Assembly (NCBI RefSeq): GCF_005405405.1
Contig: NZ_BJDZ01000015.1
Coordinates: 1-64,000 of the forward strand
Length of the DNA stretch: 64,000 nucleotides
Reading direction: 5' to 3'
DNA from: Lactiplantibacillus plajomi
Lineage (GTDB): Bacteria; Bacillota; Bacilli; Lactobacillales; Lactobacillaceae
Part shown: piece after piece, positions 48,110 to 55,317 of the stretch
Layout: every line of letters begins with the position of its first letter
Position numbering within the stretch: the first letter of the stretch is position 1
Position numbers and translations under genes: made by a program
Notes under the pieces: generated by a model
Database searches by the model: none
What the model was told of the DNA's origin: nothing
The model's input: the letters and a program-made list of their open reading frames with translations, nothing else

Positions 48110-48146
48110 AAAAACTTCCACCCGTAAAAAATGGGTGGAAGTTTTT
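48110..48146 (-). terminator. terminator of the FMN reductase genes
   Basis: Perfect 14-bp stem AAAAACTTCCACCC / GGGTGGAAGTTTTT. On the minus strand it follows the stop of the PAS-fused reductase. Confidence 0.85.
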
Positions 48147-48160
48147 GAACTTAATAAACT

Positions 48161-49441
48161 TTAGTTGTTAGCTGAGGCACCGGAAACACTGTCAACGTCT
48201 GGCTTTGGTTCTTCGGCAGGCTTTTCAGCGGGCGCTTCGTCAGTATTGGCGGAGGCACCAGAAACGTCATCCGGCTTTGCATCGTCGCTCTTCTTAGAAG
48301 CACCGGTCAAAGCGTCGGTCGCGTTCGGGTCCTTAACCAACTTTTGCCCCGTCAAGCCCAAGTAGTACTTAACGATCGGCAAGATATCGAGAACAAATTC
48401 GTTGATCCCGGCGTAGTTTCCGTCCTTGTCGTGCATGGCTTGGTAATAGTGCATATCTGCTTTAGAGCCGTCACTTGGCACCGGCAACTTGAAGAGGTCG
48501 GTCTGACCACTCCGCAAAATGTGCACCGCCTGCTTAACGTGTGGAATTGCACGCTTCGGGTGGCAATCTTCAATCGGGTTCCCAACTTGAGCGGGTGCCC
48601 GCTTTGCCGACATGTTTTCGGGGTCGGTCTGGTGGTTATAGTACAGGAACTGGTTATTGGCATCCACGTAAGTGAGTTCCATCGGCATCGAGTTCAAGAA
48701 GTAATTCAATTGGTCAACAGTTAGAACCCCACAATCCAAGCGAACGTAGGTATCACCGGAAACGGCGTTGGTCTTCTTCGTCGCTTGGTCGACCCAGTCA
48801 GCAGCGTGCATATCAAGACCGTCAATGGTGGTATCCACGTGGCCATGGGCGCCAAGGTCTTCACTTTCCCAATCGGCGGCCGCGACTTTAGCGTTCATAT
48901 CGTTGATGGTCGTCACGAACGTCAAGAACTTCTTCAAAGTACTGCTTAAGAAACTGATCGTCTTGTCGTCCTTCAAGTTGTTCTGATCATCGAAAGCGTC
49001 GCGAACGTTGCCCAGCAAGAATTCATTACCAGGGAAAACGTTGGCGTCCACGCCTGGAGATTCCAAGATTTGCCGTAAATTCAACTGTGCTCGCGACGAC
49101 CCTTGGTCAAAGTAGGAGGCCCCAACGATCATGACTGGTTTGCCTGCCAGTGGGTGAATCTTAAATGAGAGCCATTCGAGGACACTCTTCATAGCCGCCG
49201 TCGTCGTGTGGTTATGTTCAGGCGTTGCCAGGATCACCCCGTCGGCCCCTTCGATTTTGCGCTTCAAATATTGAACCGGCGCCCCGTCCGTCTGGTCGTC
49301 ACTTTGATTGAACAGCGGCACATCTTGAATGTCTAGCACTTCAATATCCACTTGGTCGCTGAAGTGGTTAGCCATAAACTTTAATAACGTCCGGTTATAG
49401 GAATGGTCTTCGATCGTTCCCGCAATTCCAACTAATTTCAT
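48161..49441 (-). CDS. NAD(P)H-dependent FMN reductase fused to a PAS-like domain
   Basis: 426 aa. Residues 1-190 form a flavodoxin-like NADPH-dependent FMN reductase (I-L-A-T-P-E-H-N-H near 75 and V-G-A-S-Y-F-D-Q-G-S-S-R-A near 105). Residues about 255-365 resemble a PAS domain of the DUF438-associated kind: L-T-Y-V-D-A-N-N-Q-F-L-Y-Y-N, then I-E-D-C-H-P-K-R, then Y-Q-A-M-H-D-K-D-G-N-Y-A-G. The tail (370-426) is Asp/Ala/Pro/Lys-rich, low complexity, with three G-A-S repeats, two in S-G-A-S-A-N form. The substrate is unknown. It lies 15 bases after a paralogous reductase, so they likely form one operon. Confidence 0.85.
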   Translation of the reverse strand: MKLVGIAGTIEDHSYNRTLLKFMANHFSDQVDIEVLDIQDVPLFNQSDDQTDGAPVQYLKRKIEGADGVILATPEHNHTTTAAMKSVLEWLSFKIHPLAGKPVMIVGASYFDQGSSRAQLNLRQILESPGVDANVFPGNEFLLGNVRDAFDDQNNLKDDKTISFLSSTLKKFLTFVTTINDMNAKVAAADWESEDLGAHGHVDTTIDGLDMHAADWVDQATKKTNAVSGDTYVRLDCGVLTVDQLNYFLNSMPMELTYVDANNQFLYYNHQTDPENMSAKRAPAQVGNPIEDCHPKRAIPHVKQAVHILRSGQTDLFKLPVPSDGSKADMHYYQAMHDKDGNYAGINEFVLDILPIVKYYLGLTGQKLVKDPNATDALTGASKKSDDAKPDDVSGASANTDEAPAEKPAEEPKPDVDSVSGASANN

Positions 49442-49456
49442 GAAAGAAACTCCCCT

Positions 49457-50062
49457 CTATTTATTCCAGTCAAGATTACGAACTTCTTCATAGTTCGCAC
49501 CGTGTGCATTCTTTAATTGATCCGAAATTTTAACGAAAATTTGGAAGTCGGCGAACAAGCCGTCTAACTTCTTAATATTTTGTTCGTCAACTAAATTACC
49601 ATCATCGTCAAAAGCTTGTAGTGAGTGCGCCAAGAAGTATTCAGAGCTTGGCATGATCCGGGCGCGTAATTCCGGTGCGTCCAAGATCTGGCGTAAATGT
49701 TCCTGGGCACGGGAAGTTCCTAACGCCCCGTATGAAGCCCCAACAATCATCACCGGTTTGTCAATGAACGGTGTAATGTGGAATGATAACCATTCCAGTG
49801 CGTTCATCAGCGCAGCCGGTGCGGAATGGTCGTATTCCGGCGTACTAATGATCACCCCGTCAGCGGCATCGATCTTATTCGCCATTTCCGTGACCACTGC
49901 GGGTACTTTCCGGTCTTCCGGCTTATTAAATAATGGTAAATCCTTAATTTCCATTAATTCAATCTCAGCCTTATCCGCAAAGTGGCGTTGAATGTACGTC
50001 AATAATTTACGGTTCGTCGAGTTAGTTGAGTTAGTTCCAACCATCGCAATAAACTTTTGCAT
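49457..50062 (-). CDS. NAD(P)H-dependent FMN reductase family protein
   Basis: 201 aa from the ATG at 50062 with GGAG upstream. Flavodoxin fold: M-V-G-T-N-S-T-N-S-T-N-R near the N-terminus binds FMN phosphate. I-S-T-P-E-Y-D-H-S-A-P near 75 and V-G-A-S-Y-G-A-L-G-T-S-R-A near 105 are the family core. It is clearly a paralog of the reductase half of the next gene. Such proteins reduce flavins, quinones, azo compounds or chromate; nothing here fixes the electron acceptor. It is transcribed from the promoter at 50124-50152. Confidence 0.85.
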   Translation of the reverse strand: MQKFIAMVGTNSTNSTNRKLLTYIQRHFADKAEIELMEIKDLPLFNKPEDRKVPAVVTEMANKIDAADGVIISTPEYDHSAPAALMNALEWLSFHITPFIDKPVMIVGASYGALGTSRAQEHLRQILDAPELRARIMPSSEYFLAHSLQAFDDDGNLVDEQNIKKLDGLFADFQIFVKISDQLKNAHGANYEEVRNLDWNK

Positions 50063-50123
50063 CTGAAGCACTCCTTCACATTAAAATAATCTAAAAATAT
50101 ATATATTAGTAATCAACAACTAT

Positions 50124-50152
50124 ATTGTAATGGATTTCACGATAAAAATCAA
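50124..50152 (-). promoter_or_regulatory. promoter of the FMN reductase pair
   Basis: On the minus strand: TTGATT (50152-50147), 17 bases, TACAAT (50129-50124). An AT-only tract follows before the ribosome site. Confidence 0.65.
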
Positions 50153-50260
50153 AACAATTTTAAGCGGTTACAATTTTCATTTTAAAAGGGCAATCAAGAT
50201 TTGTCCAATTCCGTTCGGAAAGCTTGAAAGCCTTAGCTTGTGGCAGAAGCCACAAAGCGC

Positions 50261-51055
50261 CTAATCTAAATAGAGTTGACGTAATTTTTCGATTTCTGCC
50301 TTGGTCAATTTTAATTCGGTTCGTAAATAATGTTCCAAGTTACCGGATTGGCGTTCAATTTCAGTCATCGCCGCATTTAAGTACGCTTCGTCAACCGACC
50401 ACAGTGCCCGCAGACTCGCCACGGTTTCGGCCGAAGCCCCCTTTTCCTGAGCTTTTTTGGTTGCGTGCCGAATCCGCTTTGCCGAAGCTTCGTTCGTCAG
50501 TAAGTAATCCGTCCGAATCGTGTCAAAATCAACGCCCAGTGCGGTTAATAGGAAAACGGCACCCATCCCGGTCCGGTCCTTTCCGGCCGTACAGTGGAAT
50601 AACAGGACGTCATCCGGTTGGTCGTTGGCCAGTAACGTGTCGAAAAAGCGCAGGTATTCATCCTTAGCGTGCTGTTCCGTCACAATCATCCGGTAGACTT
50701 TCAACATGTGGCTAAAGCCACTATCCGGGTGTTTTTCTAAGTTAGCGGTCATCTTATCTTCGCCGTCCGAGTTCTTAGTTTCATCCACGTTAAACACCGG
50801 GGCGTAAACGTACTTGGCGTTGCCCGGGACCCGGTCAGGCGCCTCTAGCACTTCCTTCGGCGAGCGAAAATCAACATCGTAGCGCACGCCGTAAGCATCT
50901 AACTTTTGCTGGTCAAGTGCGGTCAAATCACTGAGACTCCCCGTCCGGATCACCTTATGCCACTTGGTCTTACGGCCGTCCTTTGTGGGATAGCCACCTA
51001 ACTCACGAAAATTAATTCCTTTTTCCATGGTTAAAATTCGGTCTTTGGATATCAT
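50261..51055 (-). CDS. tyrosine-protein phosphatase (Tyr_phosphatase3 / LipA-like)
   Basis: 264 aa from the ATG at 51055 behind GAGGTGG. The signature is H-C-T-A-G-K-D-R-T-G (Cys-x5-Arg, near residue 162). N-F-R-E-L-G-G-Y near residue 17 and V-D-F-R-S-P-K-E near 50 match the DSP-like lipid/protein phosphatase family PF13350. Members dephosphorylate phosphotyrosine or phosphoinositides; the natural substrate is unknown. There is no signal peptide, so it is probably cytoplasmic. It appears to be a single gene. Confidence 0.88.
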   Translation of the reverse strand: MISKDRILTMEKGINFRELGGYPTKDGRKTKWHKVIRTGSLSDLTALDQQKLDAYGVRYDVDFRSPKEVLEAPDRVPGNAKYVYAPVFNVDETKNSDGEDKMTANLEKHPDSGFSHMLKVYRMIVTEQHAKDEYLRFFDTLLANDQPDDVLLFHCTAGKDRTGMGAVFLLTALGVDFDTIRTDYLLTNEASAKRIRHATKKAQEKGASAETVASLRALWSVDEAYLNAAMTEIERQSGNLEHYLRTELKLTKAEIEKLRQLYLD

Positions 51056-51135
51056 CGTTGCCACCTCTTCTTTAAAGTTTCACACCACCATTCTAACATT
51101 GCACACTGGTCGACCGAAGAAAGAACTACCAATAA

Positions 51136-51166
51136 TTGACAAAGTTCCCCGCCGTGAGAAAATAAG
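51136..51166 (+). promoter_or_regulatory. possible promoter of the carbonic anhydrase gene
   Basis: A perfect TTGACA at 51136-51141 is followed by an A-rich -10 candidate AATAAG at 51161-51166 (19-base spacing). The -10 is weak. Confidence 0.4.
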
Positions 51167-51220
51167 AACGTAGCACTGGACGTTTGCGTCCAAAATTCGG
51201 AATCTTGGAGGGTCCTATCC

Positions 51221-51856
51221 ATGCAATTAGACTATTCAAACCAGTCCGCCTGGCCGTTCACCGGCCAACAACGGCAGTCGCCGATCACCATTGAGTCGGC
51301 AGCGGCACAACCATCCCAACTCGCCGCTATTAGTTGGCGAGCACTCTACCAAGCGACCCACATTGCCGGGGAGGCAACCACCCTCAAAGTAAGTGGCAAC
51401 GGTGCCACTTACTTGAACGACCGCGACTTTGATTTCCAGCAACTTCACTTCCATACCCCCGCGGAACACGTCATCGACGGTCAACGGGCACCAATCGAAT
51501 GGCACCTAGTTCACCAAAGTGCCAGCGGCCAGATCGCCGTTATCGCCGTCTTAGGCCGGATTGGCAAGCCGAACGCTAGCTTTGAAGCGTTGCTCGATCA
51601 AGTCACCCCGAATGCGAGCCACGACCTGACCGAGCCGGTTAACTTAACGGCGTTACTGCCACTGACCGGGACGGTCTACCACTACCTCGGCTCCCTGACG
51701 ACCCCGCCACTGAGCGAAACGGTCGAATGGTACGTTTGCGCAGACAGCGTCATGATTGGGCGCGACCAACTCGCCCGTTACCAGCAATTATTCGCGCCGA
51801 ACGCCCGCGAAATTCAGCCCACTAACGACCGGCCGATCATTGCCGAACGGTTCTAA
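51221..51856 (+). CDS. alpha-class carbonic anhydrase
   Basis: 211 aa, short for the class. It interconverts CO2 and bicarbonate. The three zinc histidines are visible: Q-L-H-F-H-T-P-A-E-H (near residue 70) and E-W-H-L-V-H (near 90). L-T-T-P-P-L-S-E-T-V-E-W near 165 is the substrate pocket. Most bacterial alpha enzymes carry an export signal; none is seen here, so it may be cytoplasmic. Bicarbonate is used by CarAB and PurK encoded nearby, but no co-regulation is visible. ATG behind TTGGAGGG. Confidence 0.93.
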   Translation: MQLDYSNQSAWPFTGQQRQSPITIESAAAQPSQLAAISWRALYQATHIAGEATTLKVSGNGATYLNDRDFDFQQLHFHTPAEHVIDGQRAPIEWHLVHQSASGQIAVIAVLGRIGKPNASFEALLDQVTPNASHDLTEPVNLTALLPLTGTVYHYLGSLTTPPLSETVEWYVCADSVMIGRDQLARYQQLFAPNAREIQPTNDRPIIAERF

Positions 51857-51890
51857 TTTTCTACCTATCTTTTAAAAGTGAGGTGGCAGT

Positions 51891-52700
51891 ATGCCGAAAA
51901 AATTCATCTGGGGGTTAGTCGCTTGCGGGACCTTTCTGCTACTCGTCATCGGGTTGGGACTCGCAACCCAGCTTAACCGCGACCGCTCCAGTCACGTCAT
52001 GACCCAGCAGCGGCGTCCACTAATTATGGTAGCTGGGAGTAATAGTACTAAGACCGATTTTGATGCCATCATTAAATCACTGACGGCCCAGCACCCCCAC
52101 CCGGTCGTCAACGTGACGGTCACCGCTGATCAACAAGTCAAGGTCCAGTCAAAGCGGGTCAAGAACACGGCGTTAAACGATACGTTGATCGTAATTTTCT
52201 TCGAAGACAGTACCGACAGTAACGCCAACATCGTCAAGCAAACGGACGGCTTGGCCAAGGCGCTGACAACTATCAAGCGCCAACTGCACTTAAAAACGGC
52301 CAACGCGTTAGGCTACTCGAACGGTGGCCTGATCTGGAGTCGCTACGTGGCCAACCTCGCCGCAAGTACCCCGGTTAAAATTCACGACCTAATGTTACTG
52401 GGAACGCCGTTTCGGGGTACCGACGCGCAGCACCCCGATAACCAACTCTACCAGCCATTAATGACCCACCGAAACGCTTTTAAAAGCTTACACGCGGTCG
52501 TCAACGTGGCTGGCGACACTAGTCACGGCGACGATAACGTCGTTCCACTAACTAGCGTTACCGCCGGCGGAAAACTATTTATGAACGGGCAGACCCGCTA
52601 TACCCAAATGACGGTCAATTTAAAAAACATCAGTCACGGGACGTTGCTACAAGAACGGTACGTCGCACGGCTCGTTCGTCAAAATTTAGTTAACCAATAG
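51891..52700 (+). CDS. alpha/beta hydrolase of the DUF915 type, membrane-anchored or secreted
   Basis: 269 aa. The N-terminal basic residues and hydrophobic segment (about residues 5-25) form a signal anchor. The serine nucleophile elbow is Y-S-N-G-G (near residue 143), preceded by alpha/beta hydrolase strands. The late S-H-G-D-D-N-V-V-P acid motif and N-I-S-H-G-T histidine complete a likely Ser-Asp-His triad. DUF915 proteins are lipase-like cell-surface hydrolases of lactobacilli with unknown substrates. ATG 34 bases after the carbonic anhydrase stop, behind GAGGTGG, so co-transcription is likely. Confidence 0.82.
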   Translation: MPKKFIWGLVACGTFLLLVIGLGLATQLNRDRSSHVMTQQRRPLIMVAGSNSTKTDFDAIIKSLTAQHPHPVVNVTVTADQQVKVQSKRVKNTALNDTLIVIFFEDSTDSNANIVKQTDGLAKALTTIKRQLHLKTANALGYSNGGLIWSRYVANLAASTPVKIHDLMLLGTPFRGTDAQHPDNQLYQPLMTHRNAFKSLHAVVNVAGDTSHGDDNVVPLTSVTAGGKLFMNGQTRYTQMTVNLKNISHGTLLQERYVARLVRQNLVNQ

Positions 52701-52716
52701 TTTCAAGCTCAAAACA

Positions 52717-52744
52717 GGGGGCTGTGACATTAGTCACCGCCCCC
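52717..52744. terminator. GC-rich hairpin after the hydrolase
   Basis: GGGGGC / GCCCCC with an inner GTGAC/GTCAC arm. The T-run is weak on the plus strand (TTCCT), so terminator function is uncertain. Confidence 0.45.
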
Positions 52745-52794
52745 TTCCTACGATTGTCAAGCCCGGATAGTGGAAACTTGCCGCCTTGCCGGTT

Positions 52795-52928
52795 GGTCCT
52801 AAAGTGGCTGGAACGTGGTGGACACGACTTTAAGCCAAGCAACCCACTTGGCTTAAAGCTCGGTCTTTGGGTAAGTCGGGAAAAGACCCCGACTAACGCA
52901 AACGACACCACTGAGCCACTTTAGGACC
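52795..52928. repeat. structured non-coding element with 15-bp terminal inverted repeats
   Basis: Perfect 15-bp ends GGTCCTAAAGTGGCT (52795-52809) and AGCCACTTTAGGACC (52914-52928) bracket a second pairing, GTGGTG/CACCAC. Inside are a 12-bp hairpin (52828-52858) and two mutually exclusive hairpins (GGTCTTT/AAAGACC at 52862-52888, or GTCGGG/CCCGAC at 52875-52893). ORFs cross it on both strands but none has a good ribosome site. It could be a MITE-like repeat or a structured RNA. No target-site duplication is seen. Confidence 0.55.
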
Positions 52929-52956
52929 GCCCTCACGGCTAAATGAGCGTAAACTA

Positions 52957-53007
52957 AACAGTCTCCCAATGATTGAAATTGGAAATATCACTCATTGGGA
53001 GACAGTT
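52957..53007. repeat. 16-bp inverted repeat beside the IS110 remnant
   Basis: AACAGTCTCCCAATGA and TCATTGGGAGACAGTT (one mismatch) with a 19-base loop. On the minus strand it lies 26 bases downstream of the transposase stop. It may be the element's transcription terminator or part of its non-coding end. Confidence 0.55.
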
Positions 53008-53032
53008 AAAATTAAATTATAAGGTATGGACT

Positions 53033-53278
53033 TTATTGGACCGCAAGTCCGTAGTATGAGTAATCATACAATCGGTTGGCCTTTACCATGGCAAAAAGAC
53101 ATTTGACCGCCTTATTCATGCAGGCCACCACTGCGACCTTATCTCGTTTGAGATAAGGTTCTTTTTTTAACCCGTAAGAGTAATCAACAATGTGATTAAG
53201 AACGGCAGCCTGTTGGCGAATCATGTTCTGAATAGCAAAGAATAAAATGCTACGTGCATGGGTATCGCCAGGTTTTTT
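53033..53278 (-). pseudogene. IS110-family transposase, C-terminal remnant
   Basis: About 82 codons remain, ending at a TAA at 53033. The C-terminal Transposase_20-like region is recognisable: K-K-P-G-D-T-H-A-R-S-I-L-F-F-A-I, then K-R-D-K-V-A-V-V-A-C-M-N-K, then L-F-A-M-V-K. The N-terminal DEDD (RuvC-like) catalytic part is absent: the frame runs into a stop at 53279-53281, where sequence similarity appears to end ten bases from the ansA stop. It is therefore a dead fragment. The IS110 assignment is by motif memory, not by search. Confidence 0.7.
53136..53168 (+). terminator. plus-strand terminator inside the transposase remnant
   Basis: Perfect 10-bp stem ACCTTATCTC / GAGATAAGGT with a 4-base loop, followed by TCT7 on the plus strand. 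It is antisense to the transposase fragment and may stop transcripts coming from the hydrolase side before they enter ansA from behind. Confidence 0.6.
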
Positions 53279-53290
53279 CTATCCTGATTC

Positions 53291-54265
53291 TCACGAATTA
53301 GCCGTTGCCACGAAACGGGCCAGTTCATCGGCCGCCATGCCGGCGCTAACGCCGACTAGCAATTTGATCCGCGCCTTTTGGCCGTTTAAGCCCTGACAGA
53401 AAATCACACCCATCTTTTTCAGCTGCACGCCGCCACCTTCATAGGCGTAGACGTCCTGGGCGATACCGTTAAAGCAGCGGGAAACCAGCACGACCGGAAT
53501 GTTCATATCCAGTAACTTTTGAACCGCTGGTAAGGTCGCCGGCGGTAAGTTACCGGCCCCAAGCGCCTCAATCACGACGCCGTTGGTCGTCGGTTGCGCA
53601 ATTGCGTCAAAAAGTTCCGGTCCCATGCCGGCGTACGCCTTGATTAAAAAGACGTTTGCACTCACCTTTTGAACCGGACAAACCGTCGACCGTAACAACG
53701 TTTCGAAGAAAACGACCCCCTGCTTGGCAACTAGTCCAATCGGGCCAAAGGTCGGTGTACGAAAAGTTGCAACGTTGGTCGTGTGGGTCTTAGTCACGTA
53801 GCGGGCCGAATGGATTTCATCGTTCATCACGACTAAGACCCCCTTATCAGCGGCGTCCGGCGAACTCGCCGTTTGGATCGCTGTTTCCAAGTTGTGTAAG
53901 CCGTCCGACCCAATCTCATTTGCCGACCGCATCGCGCCGGTCACCACAACGGCCAATTCGTTCGGGAGGGTCAGGTCTAAAAAGTAGGCCGTTTCTTCCA
54001 ACGTATCGGTTCCGTGGGTCACCACGACCCCGTCGACCCCTTCACGCGCCGCCCGGTCGATGCGTTGCTTTAATTCTAGCATCCGGGCCGGCGTAATGTG
54101 CGGTGACGGGAGGTTAAACACGTCTTCGGTTTCTAATTGAATATCCGCGCCAAACGAACTTTGGTAGTGGTCCAGCGGATTTTCCGCACCGGGGACCACG
54201 TTGCCGGCAGCGTCCGCCGACATCGCAATCGTCCCACCGGTATGCAGTACGAGTATTTTTTTCAA
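53291..54265 (-). CDS. ansA: L-asparaginase
   Basis: 324 aa. It hydrolyses asparagine to aspartate and ammonia. The two threonine motifs are present: L-H-T-G-G-T-I-A-M (residues 7-15) and V-V-T-H-G-T-D-T-L-E-E-T (near residue 83). No signal peptide is visible, so it is probably the cytoplasmic type. TTG start behind GGAGG at seven bases. Aspartate made here can feed PyrB and PurC, but no shared control is visible. Confidence 0.94.
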   Translation of the reverse strand: MKKILVLHTGGTIAMSADAAGNVVPGAENPLDHYQSSFGADIQLETEDVFNLPSPHITPARMLELKQRIDRAAREGVDGVVVTHGTDTLEETAYFLDLTLPNELAVVVTGAMRSANEIGSDGLHNLETAIQTASSPDAADKGVLVVMNDEIHSARYVTKTHTTNVATFRTPTFGPIGLVAKQGVVFFETLLRSTVCPVQKVSANVFLIKAYAGMGPELFDAIAQPTTNGVVIEALGAGNLPPATLPAVQKLLDMNIPVVLVSRCFNGIAQDVYAYEGGGVQLKKMGVIFCQGLNGQKARIKLLVGVSAGMAADELARFVATANS

Positions 54266-54446
54266 AATTAACCTCCATCATTAAAGCAGTTTAGTACCTA
54301 TATTTTAGGCTAGCTCTTCCCCATTTACATTAAAAGTGAGTGAGTTTATCCGTCATTAGCGGACTGCTCATTAAATTCTAATCGGGAGTTGAACGCCGGT
54401 GTACCAAGGATGTTGCCCACTTAGTCAAATAATCAGACGTCGGTGA

Positions 54447-54475
54447 TTGACAAAAAGGTTATTTACTTTTATAGT
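54447..54475 (+). promoter_or_regulatory. promoter of the six-gene ABC transporter operon
   Basis: Perfect TTGACA (54447-54452), 17 bases, TATAGT (54470-54475), followed by an operator-like inverted repeat. Confidence 0.8.
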
Positions 54476-54510
54476 TAGTTACACAAGTAATTAACCAAGT
54501 AACAAACTAA
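54475..54510. promoter_or_regulatory. operator candidate for the GntR regulator of the ABC operon
   Basis: TTAGTTAC (54475-54482) is mirrored by GTAACAAA (54499-54506), seven of eight positions. AACTAA at 54505-54510 extends the symmetry. It overlaps the end of the -10 and the transcription start. A YtrA-type GntR protein is encoded in the same operon, so autoregulation is the simplest reading. Confidence 0.5.
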
Positions 54511-54534
54511 CAAACACTTAAAGGAGTAACTACC

Positions 54535-55290
54535 ATGACAACCCCAATTATGACGGTCAGTGACCTACACAAAACTTACGGCAAGCCCGGCACCAAGCAG
54601 TACGAGGCGCTTAAAGGCATCGACTTTGACGTCCAACCCGGCGAATTCGTCGGTATCATGGGGGCCTCCGGTTCGGGGAAAACGACCTTGTTAAACATGC
54701 TCGCCACCCTCGACAAGCCCACTAGCGGCGAGGTCACCATTCATCAACAACCGATCACCCACTTAAAAGGGAACCAACTCGCCGACTTTCGCGCGAAAGA
54801 AATTGGCTTTATCTTCCAAGACTTCAACTTGCTTGAAACCATGACCGCCTTTGAAAACATTGCCTTACCGTTAACCCTGCAAAACGTGGCCAGTAAGAAA
54901 ATCAAGCCGGCCGTTGAAGCCGTAGCGACCCAGCTTGGCATCGCTGAATTCTTGAACAACTACCCTAACGAGTTATCCGGTGGGCAAAAGCAACGCGTCG
55001 CGGCCGCCCAGGCACTGATCAACGAACCCGCAATGCTATTCGGTGACGAACCGACCGGCGCCTTGGATTCGAAGTCGGCTCGCGAACTACTGGACTTATT
55101 TACTAAGATCAACCAAGAACGCGCGGTCTCAATCTTACTCGTCACCCACGACCCGTTTTCCGCCAGCTATTGCCAACGCATCCTGTTCATTAAAGACGGG
55201 CGCATCGGTCAAGAACTGCACCGCGGTGAACAATCCCGTGCCGACTTTTACCAACAAATTCTGGATAACCTCGGAACCTTCGAACAGTAA
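54535..55290 (+). CDS. ABC transporter ATP-binding protein (BceA-like)
   Basis: 251 aa. Walker A is G-A-S-G-S-G-K-T-T (near residue 42), the signature L-S-G-G-Q-K-Q-R near 145, and Walker B M-L-F-G-D-E-P-T-G-A-L-D near 165. The F-Q-D-F-N-L-L Q-loop and T-G-A-L-D-S-K are typical of the MacB/LolD/BceA group. It pairs with the FtsX-type permease 28 bases downstream. Bce-type systems give resistance to peptide antibiotics acting on the cell wall. ATG behind AAAGGAGTAAC. Confidence 0.92.
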   Translation: MTTPIMTVSDLHKTYGKPGTKQYEALKGIDFDVQPGEFVGIMGASGSGKTTLLNMLATLDKPTSGEVTIHQQPITHLKGNQLADFRAKEIGFIFQDFNLLETMTAFENIALPLTLQNVASKKIKPAVEAVATQLGIAEFLNNYPNELSGGQKQRVAAAQALINEPAMLFGDEPTGALDSKSARELLDLFTKINQERAVSILLVTHDPFSASYCQRILFIKDGRIGQELHRGEQSRADFYQQILDNLGTFEQ

Positions 55291-55317
55291 TTTCGCCAAA
55301 AAGGAGTACTTTCTACT

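Noticed and set aside
50236-50262. Hairpin TTGTGGC/GCCACAA as terminator of the phosphatase gene
   Set aside because: The stem is real but short and no T-run follows on either strand, so it is not listed as a terminator.
52690-52924. ORFs of 66-73 aa on both strands across the gap after the hydrolase
   Set aside because: They overlap the inverted repeats, lack ribosome sites and mirror each other on both strands, as expected for structured non-coding DNA.
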